DNA of 64,000 bases from assembly GCA_021713395.1 (NCBI GenBank), contig JAKJJT010000002.1, forward strand, positions 186,001 to 250,000. The letters are read 5' to 3'. Each line of letters starts with the position of its first letter. Positions within the stretch are counted from its first letter, which is position 1. Under the pieces are notes generated by a model, which saw only the letters and a program-made list of their open reading frames with translations, was not told where the DNA came from and made no database searches. Made by a program: the position numbers and the translations under genes. This document shows, piece after piece, positions 1-9,225 of the stretch. This DNA comes from Thiotrichales bacterium 19S9-11 (GTDB lineage Bacteria > Pseudomonadota > Gammaproteobacteria > Francisellales > Francisellaceae).

Positions 1-1719
1 TTACGTTTCTCTAGTGGGTTGTTTTCTGATCAATATAAGACGTTACATATATTTACTCTTCAGCTAATTAGCATACTTTTTACTGGCTGCCTATGGGGTT
101 ATCTTTATTGGCATTACTATGATCCAAACACTTTATTCCAGCATATGATGATACTGCTTGTGCTCAGTGGTATATCTGCTGGTAGCATCATTTCAATGGC
201 CCCTTCAAGATTATGTTATTTAGCATTTACGTTGCCTATGATTATTTCCATCATTATCAGCAATCTTAATGACATATATAATGAAGGTGCAGCAATTATT
301 GTACTTTCTTTAGTATATTATATATTCCTTGTTTCTATTCACCAAAAAAATAATAAATTATTATTAAAAAATTATAATCTAGAAGTTAAGCGTAACTGGC
401 TCATTCGAATTCTCAATAAAAAAAATCAAGTTGACGATCTTACTGGTGTCTTAAACCGCAAAACTTTTAGACAAATTGCAAAACGGGAGCTTTCATTTGC
501 CAAGAAAAAAGATAAAAATCTTTCTATTATCTTCTGTGACATTGATCACTTTAAAATGATTAACGATAAATATGGCCACCATATGGGAGATAAGGTACTT
601 AAATATTTTTCAGAACTATTAAAAGCTAATTTTAAACAATATCATATTGCTAGAATTGGTGGAGATGAGTTTTCAATTTTAGTTTCTCACCTAAAGCATA
701 TAAATCAAATCAAGTGGATCGCAAAAGAACTTGCAAACCTGGCTCCTGAAAGCATTACAATTGACGGGCATCGTATAAAATTAAGCCTAAGTATTGGTGC
801 TGCGTCATATCCATTTTCTGGTAATAACCTATTAACGTTAGAAAGAAATGCAGATATTTCATTATATAAAGCAAAAGAGCTTGGACGTAATCGTTATGTT
901 GTTTTTTCAGATGAAATTTATAATGATTTTCTGAAAAATGAAGCAATTGCTGATGCAATTAATCAACCATTTCAACAAAATTTTACCTTTAAGTATCAGC
1001 CGATTTATCAAATTTCGGCTGATGAGCAAGCAATTAAAGGTGTTGAGCTATTACTTAGGCCTAAAGGCAACCTTAGTCAAGATATTAATGCAATAGATAT
1101 CATTCAAATTGCTGAAAATAGAGGACAAATGAAAAGTTTTGGTTTTCATTTATTAAATATTGCACTAAGTGAAATAGTTCACATCAGTAGCATTTATCCT
1201 GATTATGTTTTTACCATTAATATTCCAACCAGTCTAATTGAAACAAGAATAGATCAACAAAAAATAATTGATTTAGTCCACTTTTATGGCTTATCTGCAT
1301 CTCAGATTATATTTGAAATTAAAGAAAGTTCTCTTAATTCAAGTAAAAATGCCGTTATAGATGGTATTAAAAAGTTTAGCCAACATGGTTATCAAGTTGC
1401 AATAGATGACTTTGGTAAAGGCTACTCCTCGCTTGCCAAACTCAGCCATATTCCAGCTAATATACTAAAATTAGATATGGCATTTATACACCATATTGAA
1501 CATGACTCTAATATGCAAAATATTGTTAAGTGGGTGATACAACTTGCAAACAGTCTACACTTAAACGTGATTGCTGAAGGTATAGAAAACCAAGATCAAT
1601 TAAACATAGTACAAGCTTTAGGCTGTTCACTAATGCAAGGATATTACTTATGTAAGCCTTTATCAAAAGAAGAGCTAACAGCAGGAATTGATAGATACAC
1701 CAAAACGCTTATTGGCTAA
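1..1719 (+). CDS. GGDEF-EAL cyclic-di-GMP protein, 5' end outside window
   Basis: Cyclic-di-GMP turnover protein. The frame is open from base 1; the first start codon inside (TTG at 19) has no clear ribosome site, so the gene probably begins upstream. Numbering from that TTG, residues about 10-110 are hydrophobic membrane helices, followed by a GGDEF domain (DDLTGVLNR near 140, intact GGDEF at 214-218) and an EAL domain. The inhibitory RxxD site before GGDEF is absent (KQYH in its place). The EAL signature reads ELL (GVELLLRP), but other acidic and Lys positions are kept (EIKES, IDDFGKGYSSL, LKLD, VIAEGIE, QGYYLCKPL). The domain call is firm; whether it makes or degrades c-di-GMP is not decided by sequence. 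Confidence 0.9.
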   Translation, partial: LRFSSGLFSDQYKTLHIFTLQLISILFTGCLWGYLYWHYYDPNTLFQHMMILLVLSGISAGSIISMAPSRLCYLAFTLPMIISIIISNLNDIYNEGAAIIVLSLVYYIFLVSIHQKNNKLLLKNYNLEVKRNWLIRILNKKNQVDDLTGVLNRKTFRQIAKRELSFAKKKDKNLSIIFCDIDHFKMINDKYGHHMGDKVLKYFSELLKANFKQYHIARIGGDEFSILVSHLKHINQIKWIAKELANLAPESITIDGHRIKLSLSIGAASYPFSGNNLLTLERNADISLYKAKELGRNRYVVFSDEIYNDFLKNEAIADAINQPFQQNFTFKYQPIYQISADEQAIKGVELLLRPKGNLSQDINAIDIIQIAENRGQMKSFGFHLLNIALSEIVHISSIYPDYVFTINIPTSLIETRIDQQKIIDLVHFYGLSASQIIFEIKESSLNSSKNAVIDGIKKFSQHGYQVAIDDFGKGYSSLAKLSHIPANILKLDMAFIHHIEHDSNMQNIVKWVIQLANSLHLNVIAEGIENQDQLNIVQALGCSLMQGYYLCKPLSKEELTAGIDRYTKTLIG

Positions 1720-1729
1720 AACTCAATAT

Positions 1730-3106
1730 TTAAACAAATGAAGGCGATACTTGAAAATATTTTTCAAGCACTGGAATAACTTTTGTATCTGCAACAAAAA
1801 CAATCAAATGGTCATTCTCTTGAATTTCAACATCATCATGCGCAATAATAACCTCATTTTCCCGATAAATTGCACCACAGCGCACTGATGGAGGTAAAGC
1901 TAATTTATCAATTGTTTTTCCAATAATATCAGAGGTCTCTTTATTTCCATGAACAATCACTTCAATTGCTTCACAACTACCACCTAAAATAGAATAAACA
2001 CTAACCATGTCGCCTTTTCTTAAATGTGTTAAAATCACACCTATCGTAATCCTTTGAGGCGACAATGCTCTATCAATTGATTGACCATCATCAATAAGTT
2101 CTGCATAGCTCATATGATTAACTAAGGCAATCGTGCTCTTAGCTCCTAATCGTTTTGCAAGCATTGCAGACATGATGTTTGCTTCATCATCATTTGTTAC
2201 GGCACAGAATAAGTCAGTATCTTCTATATTTTCTGTTTGTAATAATTCAGCATCTGCTGCATCACCGGATAGCACAATTGTGCTATTTAGATACTCTGCA
2301 GCCTTATAACATCGCTTAGCATCCCGCTCAATGAGTTTCGTACTATAATTATCTTCAAGCTGTTTTGCAAAGTACATACCAATATTTCCACCACCTGCAA
2401 CGAAAATACGTTTGATTTTACTCTGATGTGGCTGAAAAAGTGATAATATATTTTGAGTTTGATTACTTTGACAAACAAAAAATACAGTATCAAAACTTCT
2501 TAGTATCGTATCAGCATCAAAATCAATGATTGCGCCACTTCGAAAAATAGAAACAATACGAGCATCAACATTAAGTGGTAAATCCTGACGAAACTCTCTA
2601 ACTGTCATTCCATTTAATGAAGAGCTAATATGAATAGCTGCTTCAACCATTTGAATCTGGCTACTTGCAAAATCTAAAACTTGAAAAGATCCTGGATGTT
2701 CTACTAGACGGATCATTCTCTGCGTTACAATATCCGCAGGATTAATAATCAAATCAATTGGAATATGGTCATTATCAAATAACTGTGGATAACGACCAAA
2801 GTTTTTATTTCGAAGACGTGCAATCTTCATTGGCGTTTTATATAAACTATAAGCAACTTGGCAAGCAACAATATTAACTTCATCATTATTTGTAACCGCA
2901 ATTAACATATCTGCATCTACTGCGCCTGCTTCATCAAGGATATGCGGATGAGATCCTGAGCCACAAACTGTTTTAATATCAAACTTATTTTGCAAGTGCT
3001 GTAGCTTATCCATATTAATATCAACTAAACTGATATCATGTTCTTGTTGTAGGTTTTTGGATAGTGAAGTGCCAACTTGTCCTGCACCCAATATAATAAT
3101 TTTCAT
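1730..3106 (-). CDS. trkA: Trk potassium uptake protein TrkA
   Basis: Cytoplasmic NAD(H)-binding regulatory subunit of a Trk potassium uptake channel. Two tandem Rossmann RCK-N modules are visible, each with a glycine-rich loop (ILGAGQVG at the N terminus and VAGGGNIG in the second half), each followed by an RCK-C region; this is the standard duplicated TrkA layout. The ATG at 3106 gives 458 residues, the family's usual length; an in-frame TTG two codons upstream is a poorer start. No trkH/trkG is adjacent. It converges on the GGDEF-EAL gene with an 10-bp gap. Confidence 0.95.
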   Translation of the reverse strand: MKIIILGAGQVGTSLSKNLQQEHDISLVDINMDKLQHLQNKFDIKTVCGSGSHPHILDEAGAVDADMLIAVTNNDEVNIVACQVAYSLYKTPMKIARLRNKNFGRYPQLFDNDHIPIDLIINPADIVTQRMIRLVEHPGSFQVLDFASSQIQMVEAAIHISSSLNGMTVREFRQDLPLNVDARIVSIFRSGAIIDFDADTILRSFDTVFFVCQSNQTQNILSLFQPHQSKIKRIFVAGGGNIGMYFAKQLEDNYSTKLIERDAKRCYKAAEYLNSTIVLSGDAADAELLQTENIEDTDLFCAVTNDDEANIMSAMLAKRLGAKSTIALVNHMSYAELIDDGQSIDRALSPQRITIGVILTHLRKGDMVSVYSILGGSCEAIEVIVHGNKETSDIIGKTIDKLALPPSVRCGAIYRENEVIIAHDDVEIQENDHLIVFVADTKVIPVLEKYFQVSPSFV

Positions 3107-3181
3107 TAACAATCTTAACTTTTAATTAAAGTCTTTCTCTAAAACGATTATAGCAGATTTATACTCATGCTTTAACTTCTC

Positions 3182-3748
3182 TTAATTAGAATTCTCTAAA
3201 CGCCGACTTTTCCAATAGGTTTCAGCACTACCTTGGCTTATATTTAAAAGTCTAGCTAACACAAACAGTAAATCAGATAAACGATTAATATAAGAAAATA
3301 AGACTTCGTTAAGCACTTCATAACGAGATAAGGTAATCACAGAGCATTCACAAGATCTTGCTTTACTTCTAGCTAAGTGGCAAAAAGATGCAGCTTGGTT
3401 ACCTCCTGGTAAAATAAACTCTTTTAAATTAGGTAAACTGGCATTTATCTTATCAATATGAGCTTCTAAAAAAGAAACAGACGCTTCTGAAATTTTTTCA
3501 TACTCTGGCAAGGTTATTTGTGCGCCAAAGTCAAATAATTGATGTTGAATATCAAGTAATAGCTCTTTTTCATCTACTTGTTCATTTGTTAAAAATGAAA
3601 CAATCAAACCCACAGTACAATTTAATTCATCTAACTGACCACTTAAAATAATTTTAGGGTGATCCTTCAACAAACGTTGATTTGTTGCCGTTGATGTATA
3701 TTTTTTATCGCCAGTTTTAGTGTATATTTTTGATAAACGAAACCCCAC
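3182..3748 (-). CDS. PduO-type ATP:cob(I)alamin adenosyltransferase, divergent
   Basis: Predicted to transfer the adenosyl group of ATP to cob(I)alamin, making adenosylcobalamin. The N-terminal KIYTKTGD motif, the SGQLDELN segment and the C-terminal YINRLSDLLFVLAR helix are family hallmarks, and 188 aa is the normal size. Two conserved sites are altered: the usual GD.GtTSL after KTGD reads GDKKYTST, and the RxxCRRAER helix reads RSKARSCEC, lacking some ATP/cobalamin-contacting arginines. The start is GTG at 3748, supported by GGAG seven bases upstream; no ATG is available near the N-terminal motif. Activity is therefore uncertain even though the family is clear. Confidence 0.82.
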   Translation of the reverse strand: MGFRLSKIYTKTGDKKYTSTATNQRLLKDHPKIILSGQLDELNCTVGLIVSFLTNEQVDEKELLLDIQHQLFDFGAQITLPEYEKISEASVSFLEAHIDKINASLPNLKEFILPGGNQAASFCHLARSKARSCECSVITLSRYEVLNEVLFSYINRLSDLLFVLARLLNISQGSAETYWKSRRLENSN

Positions 3749-3761
3749 AATTTACTCCAAA

Positions 3762-3854
3762 TTAAATATTAAAAAAAGTATTTGAAAATACAACTGCTAA
3801 TAATATAAAAAACATAGTTCCGACTATCTCACCAACAACCTCATGTGGAACCAT
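3762..3854 (-). CDS. Tiny single-helix membrane protein (30 aa)
   Basis: A 30-codon ORF (begins MVPHEVVGE, then a hydrophobic stretch IVGTMFFILLAVVF) between tsaB and the PduO-type gene on the same strand. An AAGGATG ribosome site sits about seven bases before its ATG, and it nearly fills an otherwise empty gap. One transmembrane helix is predicted by eye. I do not recognise the family and infer no function. A chance ORF is possible, but the SD site, the hydrophobic content and the position argue for a translated small protein. Confidence 0.5.
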   Translation of the reverse strand: MVPHEVVGEIVGTMFFILLAVVFSNTFFNI

Positions 3855-3880
3855 TAATCATCCTTATTCTTTAAGTTAAG

Positions 3881-4540
3881 CTACTTTTCATTTATTTTTT
3901 TCCAGTTTTTTGTTCCTTGCAAATACACAGGCTGTAATGCTTCTGTTGGCTTCACTAACATTTCATGATTAATTTTATAAATAATAGTTGGCACGATAAA
4001 CCTTAAAGTTAATGGACCAGCTGGATGTAACATGTATTTTTTAATATCTTTTTGTTTAAACCCATCACCAACCAAATCTCTTGCTCTTTCTACCAATTCA
4101 AGTTCATTAGCTAATACTGATTTTTCTTCAATAACTTCAACAACATCTGATACAAGTTTATAATAACCATAATATATATCCCCCATTTTTGCATCAATGC
4201 CCACCTGAATTTTACTCACCTTCTCTCTTTTCATCACCATAGCAGCAATTGCTGCCATTGAGGAAAATGAAACAACTGGAATATCATATGCAAAAGATAA
4301 ACCTTGTATCACTGAGATGCCAAGTCTTACACCAACAAAGCTCCCAGGGCCAATACCACACGCCAAATAATCTAAACTTTCTAAGGAAACCTGATGTTCA
4401 CTTAATAATTTGTCTATTGTTGGCAACAATAACTCATTATGTCTTTTAGCTTGTACAATATTCTTACTATAAACATCTCGATCGATTAATAGTGAAACAC
4501 TGCAACTATCTGTTGACGTATCAATTACTAATACTTTCAT
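3881..4540 (-). CDS. tsaB: tRNA threonylcarbamoyladenosine biosynthesis protein TsaB
   Basis: Partner and activator of TsaD in making t6A37 in tRNAs that read ANN codons. The ASKHA-fold N terminus is plain: VLVIDTSTDSCSVSL (phosphate-1-like strand), RHNELLLPTIDKLL, and ACGIGPGSFVGVRLG, where the family normally has GPGSFTGVR. At 219 aa the length is typical. It follows the sugar-porter gene by three bases, so it may be co-transcribed with the GlcNAc genes although its function is unrelated. Confidence 0.93.
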   Translation of the reverse strand: MKVLVIDTSTDSCSVSLLIDRDVYSKNIVQAKRHNELLLPTIDKLLSEHQVSLESLDYLACGIGPGSFVGVRLGISVIQGLSFAYDIPVVSFSSMAAIAAMVMKREKVSKIQVGIDAKMGDIYYGYYKLVSDVVEVIEEKSVLANELELVERARDLVGDGFKQKDIKKYMLHPAGPLTLRFIVPTIIYKINHEMLVKPTEALQPVYLQGTKNWKKINEK

Positions 4541-4543
4541 ACT

Positions 4544-5947
4544 TCAGTGATACCTTAATATTTTTCCGTCTTTATTATTATATGCTGCTTCAATTTCTTC
4601 CAGTGTTTTTCCTTTTGTTTTTGGCACAAAACAAACAACGAGAATAAAATATAAACATGTAAACAGAGAAAAGAGCCAGAATGCACCACCAAAACCTAAA
4701 TAATTAACCATTGGCAAAAATTCAGAAGCTAAAATAGCAGATGCGCCGCTATTAAAAAATAAAGCAATAGCCATACCACGGCTTCTAATACGAGAAGGCA
4801 GAAGCTCTGATAATAATGTCCAAACAAGCGCGCCTGGACCAAATGCAAAGCATGCAATATAAGCAACTAGGCCACCTAAAATTAAATACCCTTTAAGTTG
4901 AGAGTCGGGAATAAGCTGATAAACTAAAGCACAAAATGCCAATGATGCAACAATCCCTGCTGTACCAACAGCAACAATATAACGACGCTCAAAACGGTCC
5001 ACAACAATGAAAATTAGAACTGTAACAATAAAGTTAGTTAAAGCAATGCCACTACCACCTAGTAGTGAGACTAAATCACTTTCTAGCCCAGAGCGCTTTA
5101 GAATTGTTGCACTAAATTGTAAAAAAACGTTAATTCCGGTTAATTGATTTAAAATACCTATCGCACAAACAACTAACAATGTTACCATATACTGTTTTTT
5201 TATAATTAGCTGCCAAATTGATATTTTTTCTTCACTATAGACCGTTTGCTGCATCTGTTTTAGCTGTTTTAATGCCTGATCTTTACTATTACTAATACAA
5301 AGGATTTGATAAGCTTCATCAAAACGTCCTTTAAGGGTAAGCCATCTAGGTGACTCCTTGATAAAAAATGAAGCAATAAATAATAAAATTGCTGGAATAC
5401 TTGCTGTTAAAAACATACCACGCCAGCTGCCATCACTAATAAATAACAGGCCAGATGCCGTTGACATAGCAATACCAAAAGTAAGCATCAATTGAAATGA
5501 AACAACACCTCTTCCTCTTAAGTGCGTTGGCATTGACTCTACTAAATAAAGTGGCGCAACAATCGTAATAATACCAACTGAAATTCCTTGAACTAATCTC
5601 CCAATAATTAAAAACTCAAAATTAACCGCAAAAACAACTAACAAGATGCCAACGATAAAAATTATAGAAGATACCATAATCATAATCTTTCGACCAAATG
5701 CATCGGCCAAAAAACCTGAAATCAATGTTGCTATTGCTCCACCCCCTAAAACAGAAGCTGCAATTAAGGATAACTGATGATCAGTCATCGAAATATCATT
5801 TTTCACAAATAAAAAAACACCATTAATGACACCTATATCATAACCATATAACATGCCTGCAATTGCAACAGAAAATAAAACAAGATGATTAATCAATTGA
5901 TTGGGTATGTTAGTCTTTTCTCTTTTATTATTTTTTTTATAGCGCAC
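4544..5947 (-). CDS. MFS sugar-porter transporter (candidate GlcNAc importer)
   Basis: Twelve-helix major facilitator of the sugar-porter family (XylE/GalP type). Signature pieces: GYDIGVINGVFLF in helix 1, DAFGRKIM in loop 2-3, KESPRWLTLKGR after helix 6, QLTGINVFLQFS in helix 7 and VPKTKGKTLEEIE after helix 12. The start is GTG at 5947, with AAGGGG seven bases upstream inside the end of nagA, indicating tight coupling. Its place as last gene after nagK-nagB-nagA suggests it imports N-acetylglucosamine or another amino sugar; that substrate is inferred from context, since the family itself mainly carries hexoses and pentoses. Confidence 0.88.
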   Translation of the reverse strand: MRYKKNNKREKTNIPNQLINHLVLFSVAIAGMLYGYDIGVINGVFLFVKNDISMTDHQLSLIAASVLGGGAIATLISGFLADAFGRKIMIMVSSIIFIVGILLVVFAVNFEFLIIGRLVQGISVGIITIVAPLYLVESMPTHLRGRGVVSFQLMLTFGIAMSTASGLLFISDGSWRGMFLTASIPAILLFIASFFIKESPRWLTLKGRFDEAYQILCISNSKDQALKQLKQMQQTVYSEEKISIWQLIIKKQYMVTLLVVCAIGILNQLTGINVFLQFSATILKRSGLESDLVSLLGGSGIALTNFIVTVLIFIVVDRFERRYIVAVGTAGIVASLAFCALVYQLIPDSQLKGYLILGGLVAYIACFAFGPGALVWTLLSELLPSRIRSRGMAIALFFNSGASAILASEFLPMVNYLGFGGAFWLFSLFTCLYFILVVCFVPKTKGKTLEEIEAAYNNKDGKILRYH

Positions 5948-5950
5948 TAG

Positions 5951-7111
5951 CTAACCCCTTAATTTTCCTTGATGAATCGCAGTTTTGATATCCAGTGTTG
6001 TTGAGTCTAAAACTAAAAGTGATGCATCAGCTCCGGAAGTGATTTGACCTAACTTATTTGTCATATTCAGCTTTAGTGCTGGGTTATAAGTTGCCATTAA
6101 AATTGCATCTTCTAATGAAGTATCTGCTAAATTAACCATATTAGTCATTGCTTGATGCATAGTAAGCACACTGCCAGCTAATACGCCATTATCTAGGCGA
6201 GCTTCATTGCCTCTGACTGTAACTGTCTGATTTGATAGTTGAAACTTACCATCACCAACACCTTGTGCTCGCATTGCATCAGTTACAAGTACTATACGCT
6301 CTTTGCCTAATACTTTAATTGTTAACTTTATTATTTCTGGTGACAAATGAATGCCATCAGCAATTAACTCTGCACTAACTGTATCATCTAAAAGAACAGC
6401 TAATGCTAAACCTGGACTACGATGATGCATACCAGTCATCGCATTATAAAGGTGCGTTATATGACTAATGCCTAACTCAAAAGCTTTTTTTGTTTCTAAA
6501 CAGGATGCACCGCTGTGCCCTGCTGACAGAATAACTGACTCTGAACTTAGCACGCTAATTAATTCTGAGGCTCCTTTAATTTCAGGTGCAATGGTAATCT
6601 GCCGAATCATATTACCTGATTGTTGTTGCCAGTTTTTATAGGTTTCTAAATTTGCTTCTTGTATGAAATTTTGTGGTTGTGCCCCCATATAGCCTGAACT
6701 AATAAATGGCCCTTCAAGATGAATACCCAATAAGTTAGGTATCTTATTTAATTTGTGAGCTTTTTTAACTGCAATTAATGCCTCAGAGATTTGCTCTGCT
6801 TCTGCTGTCATTGTTGTTGCTAGAAAACCACTAACACCTTGATTTAATAACGATTGGCTAATTTCCTCTAAACTCTCAGTTGATGCATCCATAACATCAT
6901 AGCCATTGCTACCATGAATATGTAAATCAATAAATGCTGGTATTAATAGCTCATCTGCTTTAAGTGTTAGCCTTGGCAACTTATTATTAGCATTATCTGA
7001 ACTTTTTACTGAAACAATTTGGTGATTGTTAATTTCTAGCGCTAAGCCTTCAACAAACTGCCCTTGGTAATAAAACTTACCACCATCGATAAGATAATGT
7101 TTTGCATTCAT
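5951..7111 (-). CDS. nagA: N-acetylglucosamine-6-phosphate deacetylase
   Basis: Hydrolyses GlcNAc-6-P to glucosamine-6-P and acetate. Amidohydrolase metal and substrate motifs are present in order: DLHIHGSNGYD (H64, H66), HLEGPF (E133), AGHSGAS (H199), THLYNAMTGMHHR (H220), ADGIHL and the catalytic Asp in VTDAM (D278). The paired HxH ligands resemble the two-metal Bacillus-type enzymes; E. coli NagA lacks this pair. The ATG overlaps the stop of the upstream SIS gene by one base (TAATG), typical of translational coupling. At 386 aa the length is normal. Confidence 0.96.
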   Translation of the reverse strand: MNAKHYLIDGGKFYYQGQFVEGLALEINNHQIVSVKSSDNANNKLPRLTLKADELLIPAFIDLHIHGSNGYDVMDASTESLEEISQSLLNQGVSGFLATTMTAEAEQISEALIAVKKAHKLNKIPNLLGIHLEGPFISSGYMGAQPQNFIQEANLETYKNWQQQSGNMIRQITIAPEIKGASELISVLSSESVILSAGHSGASCLETKKAFELGISHITHLYNAMTGMHHRSPGLALAVLLDDTVSAELIADGIHLSPEIIKLTIKVLGKERIVLVTDAMRAQGVGDGKFQLSNQTVTVRGNEARLDNGVLAGSVLTMHQAMTNMVNLADTSLEDAILMATYNPALKLNMTNKLGQITSGADASLLVLDSTTLDIKTAIHQGKLRG

Positions 7112-8145
7112 TAACGCGTCTCTGTTACTTTCATTAAATTCTCTGGCTTATCAGGGTTGTAACCTCTGATTTTAGCAAGTTTTGCTGCCATCATATAAAA
7201 TGCCTGAATTAACATAATCGGATCTAATATAGGATGCAAACTTTCAGGCATAGGCAATCGTGTGCTAGAGATTAAATTTTTAACTTTTGATGGAATTGCA
7301 AATAACGTTTTTGCACCTAGCTCTGTCATCCTTTTTGTAATATCTAATGTGCCTTTTAGTGACTGATCATGTTGTGCAAAAATTAAAACTGGGAAGTGAC
7401 GTTTAACTAATGCAAAAGGCCCGTGTAATAACTCTGCAGAGCTAAATGCTTCTGCATGTAAGTTTGATGTTTCCTTTAATTTTAATGCGGCTTCTTGTGC
7501 AACTGGGTAACCATAACCTCTTGCTGTAATATATGTATTAGTTGTAGTTTGAAAGGCTTCTATGGCTGCTGACCAGTCCATAAAGCAACAAGCTTCTAAA
7601 TACTCAGGCAACTGATCAAGTGCATGTAATAATGCTTTGTCTTTTTTATAAATGGCAACAAATTGAATCAGTGCAACCAATGTTGTGATAAAGCTTTTTG
7701 TTGCTGCAACTGCTACTTCCTTATCAGCCCATATAGGTATTATATTCGTATCCATTGTAGCTAGTGGTGAATTTCTACGATTGACTAAAGCAACAGTTTG
7801 AGCTTTAGCATCAATCGCTGATTGAAAAAATTGGCAAATATCTGGTGACTGACCTGATTGAGAAATTGCAAATACAATCGCCTTTTCCATTTGAAGCGAA
7901 GAATTATAAATACTCATCGTCGAGGGCGCTGCTGAAGCTGTAACCATTTGCAAGTTGATTTCAAATAAATATTTAGCAAATGTTGCTGCATGATCTGAGC
8001 TTCCTCTAGCAACAGTCAGTGCAAAGCTTGGTGGTTTTTGTTTCATCTGATCAACAATATCTTGCCAAAGATTTACATTTTCTCTTAATTGTTTTTGGAT
8101 TTTTTCAGGTGTACTAAACGCCTCTTTCTCCATGATACTCTGCAT
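7111..8145 (-). CDS. SIS-domain glucosamine-6-phosphate deaminase (NagB-II type)
   Basis: Tandem SIS-domain protein related to the isomerase half of GlmS. Visible motifs are ARGSSDHAA, the sugar-phosphate loop SQSGQSPD, RGYGYPVAQEAALKLKET and the C-terminal catalytic segment AEAFSSAELLHGP. In several bacteria such proteins replace the classical NagB in converting glucosamine-6-P to fructose-6-P and ammonia, and its position between nagA and a GlcNAc kinase fits that role. It lacks the N-terminal glutaminase domain of GlmS. An SD-like AAGG lies in the end of the upstream kinase gene. Confidence 0.88.
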   Translation of the reverse strand: MQSIMEKEAFSTPEKIQKQLRENVNLWQDIVDQMKQKPPSFALTVARGSSDHAATFAKYLFEINLQMVTASAAPSTMSIYNSSLQMEKAIVFAISQSGQSPDICQFFQSAIDAKAQTVALVNRRNSPLATMDTNIIPIWADKEVAVAATKSFITTLVALIQFVAIYKKDKALLHALDQLPEYLEACCFMDWSAAIEAFQTTTNTYITARGYGYPVAQEAALKLKETSNLHAEAFSSAELLHGPFALVKRHFPVLIFAQHDQSLKGTLDITKRMTELGAKTLFAIPSKVKNLISSTRLPMPESLHPILDPIMLIQAFYMMAAKLAKIRGYNPDKPENLMKVTETR

Positions 8146-8151
8146 ATAAAG

Positions 8152-9039
8152 CTACCTTAAAACATCCCGTTGCTTTTTTAAAAAATATAAAGCGCCATCT
8201 AAAGCATTACCTTTCTGATCAACGGCCCTGCTTCTAACTGATTCACTTAAATAAGGAAGCATATAGTTACTTAAACCACCTGTAAATGCTATGGGTATTT
8301 CTTTTTTATTTTTTTGATTATACTTCAATGCATTAGCAATCTTTTCAATTTCTCTAGCTGCCGCCTGTATCAAACCTAAACTTACCGGATCATTTTGCTG
8401 TGCACAGGTTACAACATATTGTGAAAATTGTCCAAACTCACCTGCTGACGCTGTTACTACTTGCTCTAATAACTGAAGTGGGTTATTTTGGTGTGTTTTT
8501 AAAATAAGCTCACTTAACAAACTGTGCTCTACTCTACTATCAACTGCTTGAAATGTATGTCTTACTGCTTCTATCCCTAACCAAGCACCTGAACCTTCAT
8601 CTGAATGTGGAAATCCCCAGCCTGCAATATCTACAATTTGATCTCCTTCTATTTGGAAGCCTTTAGTGCCTGTGCCAATGATTATTAACGCGCCATCTTC
8701 TCCTTTGTGAGCTCCTAAGCAAGCAATATGTGCATCTGATAAAACATCTAGTGATTTAATATAATTAGGTTTTAAACCTTTAAACTTCTCTAATGATGCT
8801 TGAGATTCACTGCCTGCCATACCTAAGCAAGCATTTAATTGATCAATCTCAATTTTTTCACGTTTTGATATGATATCTACCCCATCTGAAATAGACTGCC
8901 ATGCACCATGAGGTGATGTTTTAATATTACCTGCGCTTGAACGATAAGAAGCAAGTACGTTATAGTGCTCATCCAACAGTTGAAGATCAGTCTTTGTACC
9001 ACCTCCATCTGCTAATAAATAAAATGCCTTCAAAGCCAT
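8152..9039 (-). CDS. N-acetylglucosamine kinase, BadF/BadG-type ATPase family
   Basis: ASKHA-fold sugar kinase like eukaryotic NAGK, predicted to make GlcNAc-6-P for NagA. The N-terminal phosphate-binding loop YLLADGGGTKTDLQLLDE, the IIGTGTKGF loop and GWGFPHSDEGSGAWLG are family hallmarks. I choose the ATG at 9039 (295 aa): the open frame continues to a possible start at 9138, but those 33 extra residues form an unrelated hydrophobic stretch and would place the phosphate loop far from the terminus. It is first gene of the amino-sugar operon and faces ylqF across a shared intergenic region. Confidence 0.88.
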   Translation of the reverse strand: MALKAFYLLADGGGTKTDLQLLDEHYNVLASYRSSAGNIKTSPHGAWQSISDGVDIISKREKIEIDQLNACLGMAGSESQASLEKFKGLKPNYIKSLDVLSDAHIACLGAHKGEDGALIIIGTGTKGFQIEGDQIVDIAGWGFPHSDEGSGAWLGIEAVRHTFQAVDSRVEHSLLSELILKTHQNNPLQLLEQVVTASAGEFGQFSQYVVTCAQQNDPVSLGLIQAAAREIEKIANALKYNQKNKKEIPIAFTGGLSNYMLPYLSESVRSRAVDQKGNALDGALYFLKKQRDVLR

Positions 9040-9225
9040 CCGTTTACTCTTACCTACTCGTTGCCAAGCATGAATACTCGTTATTACTACCATCATAATT
9101 AAAGATATGTTAAAAATAAATCCAAAACATTTAAGCAACTAGATAATCATTAAAAAGTTCTACTTAAAGATAACTTTCTGTTACTATAAAAACCATGTTT
9201 TACCTAAATAAAAAAAGATAGTCAC

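Noticed and set aside
9040-9138. 33-residue N-terminal extension of the GlcNAc kinase with a hydrophobic stretch
   Set aside because: The family starts at the phosphate loop and ATG 9039 fits. The extension is untranslated leader read in frame.
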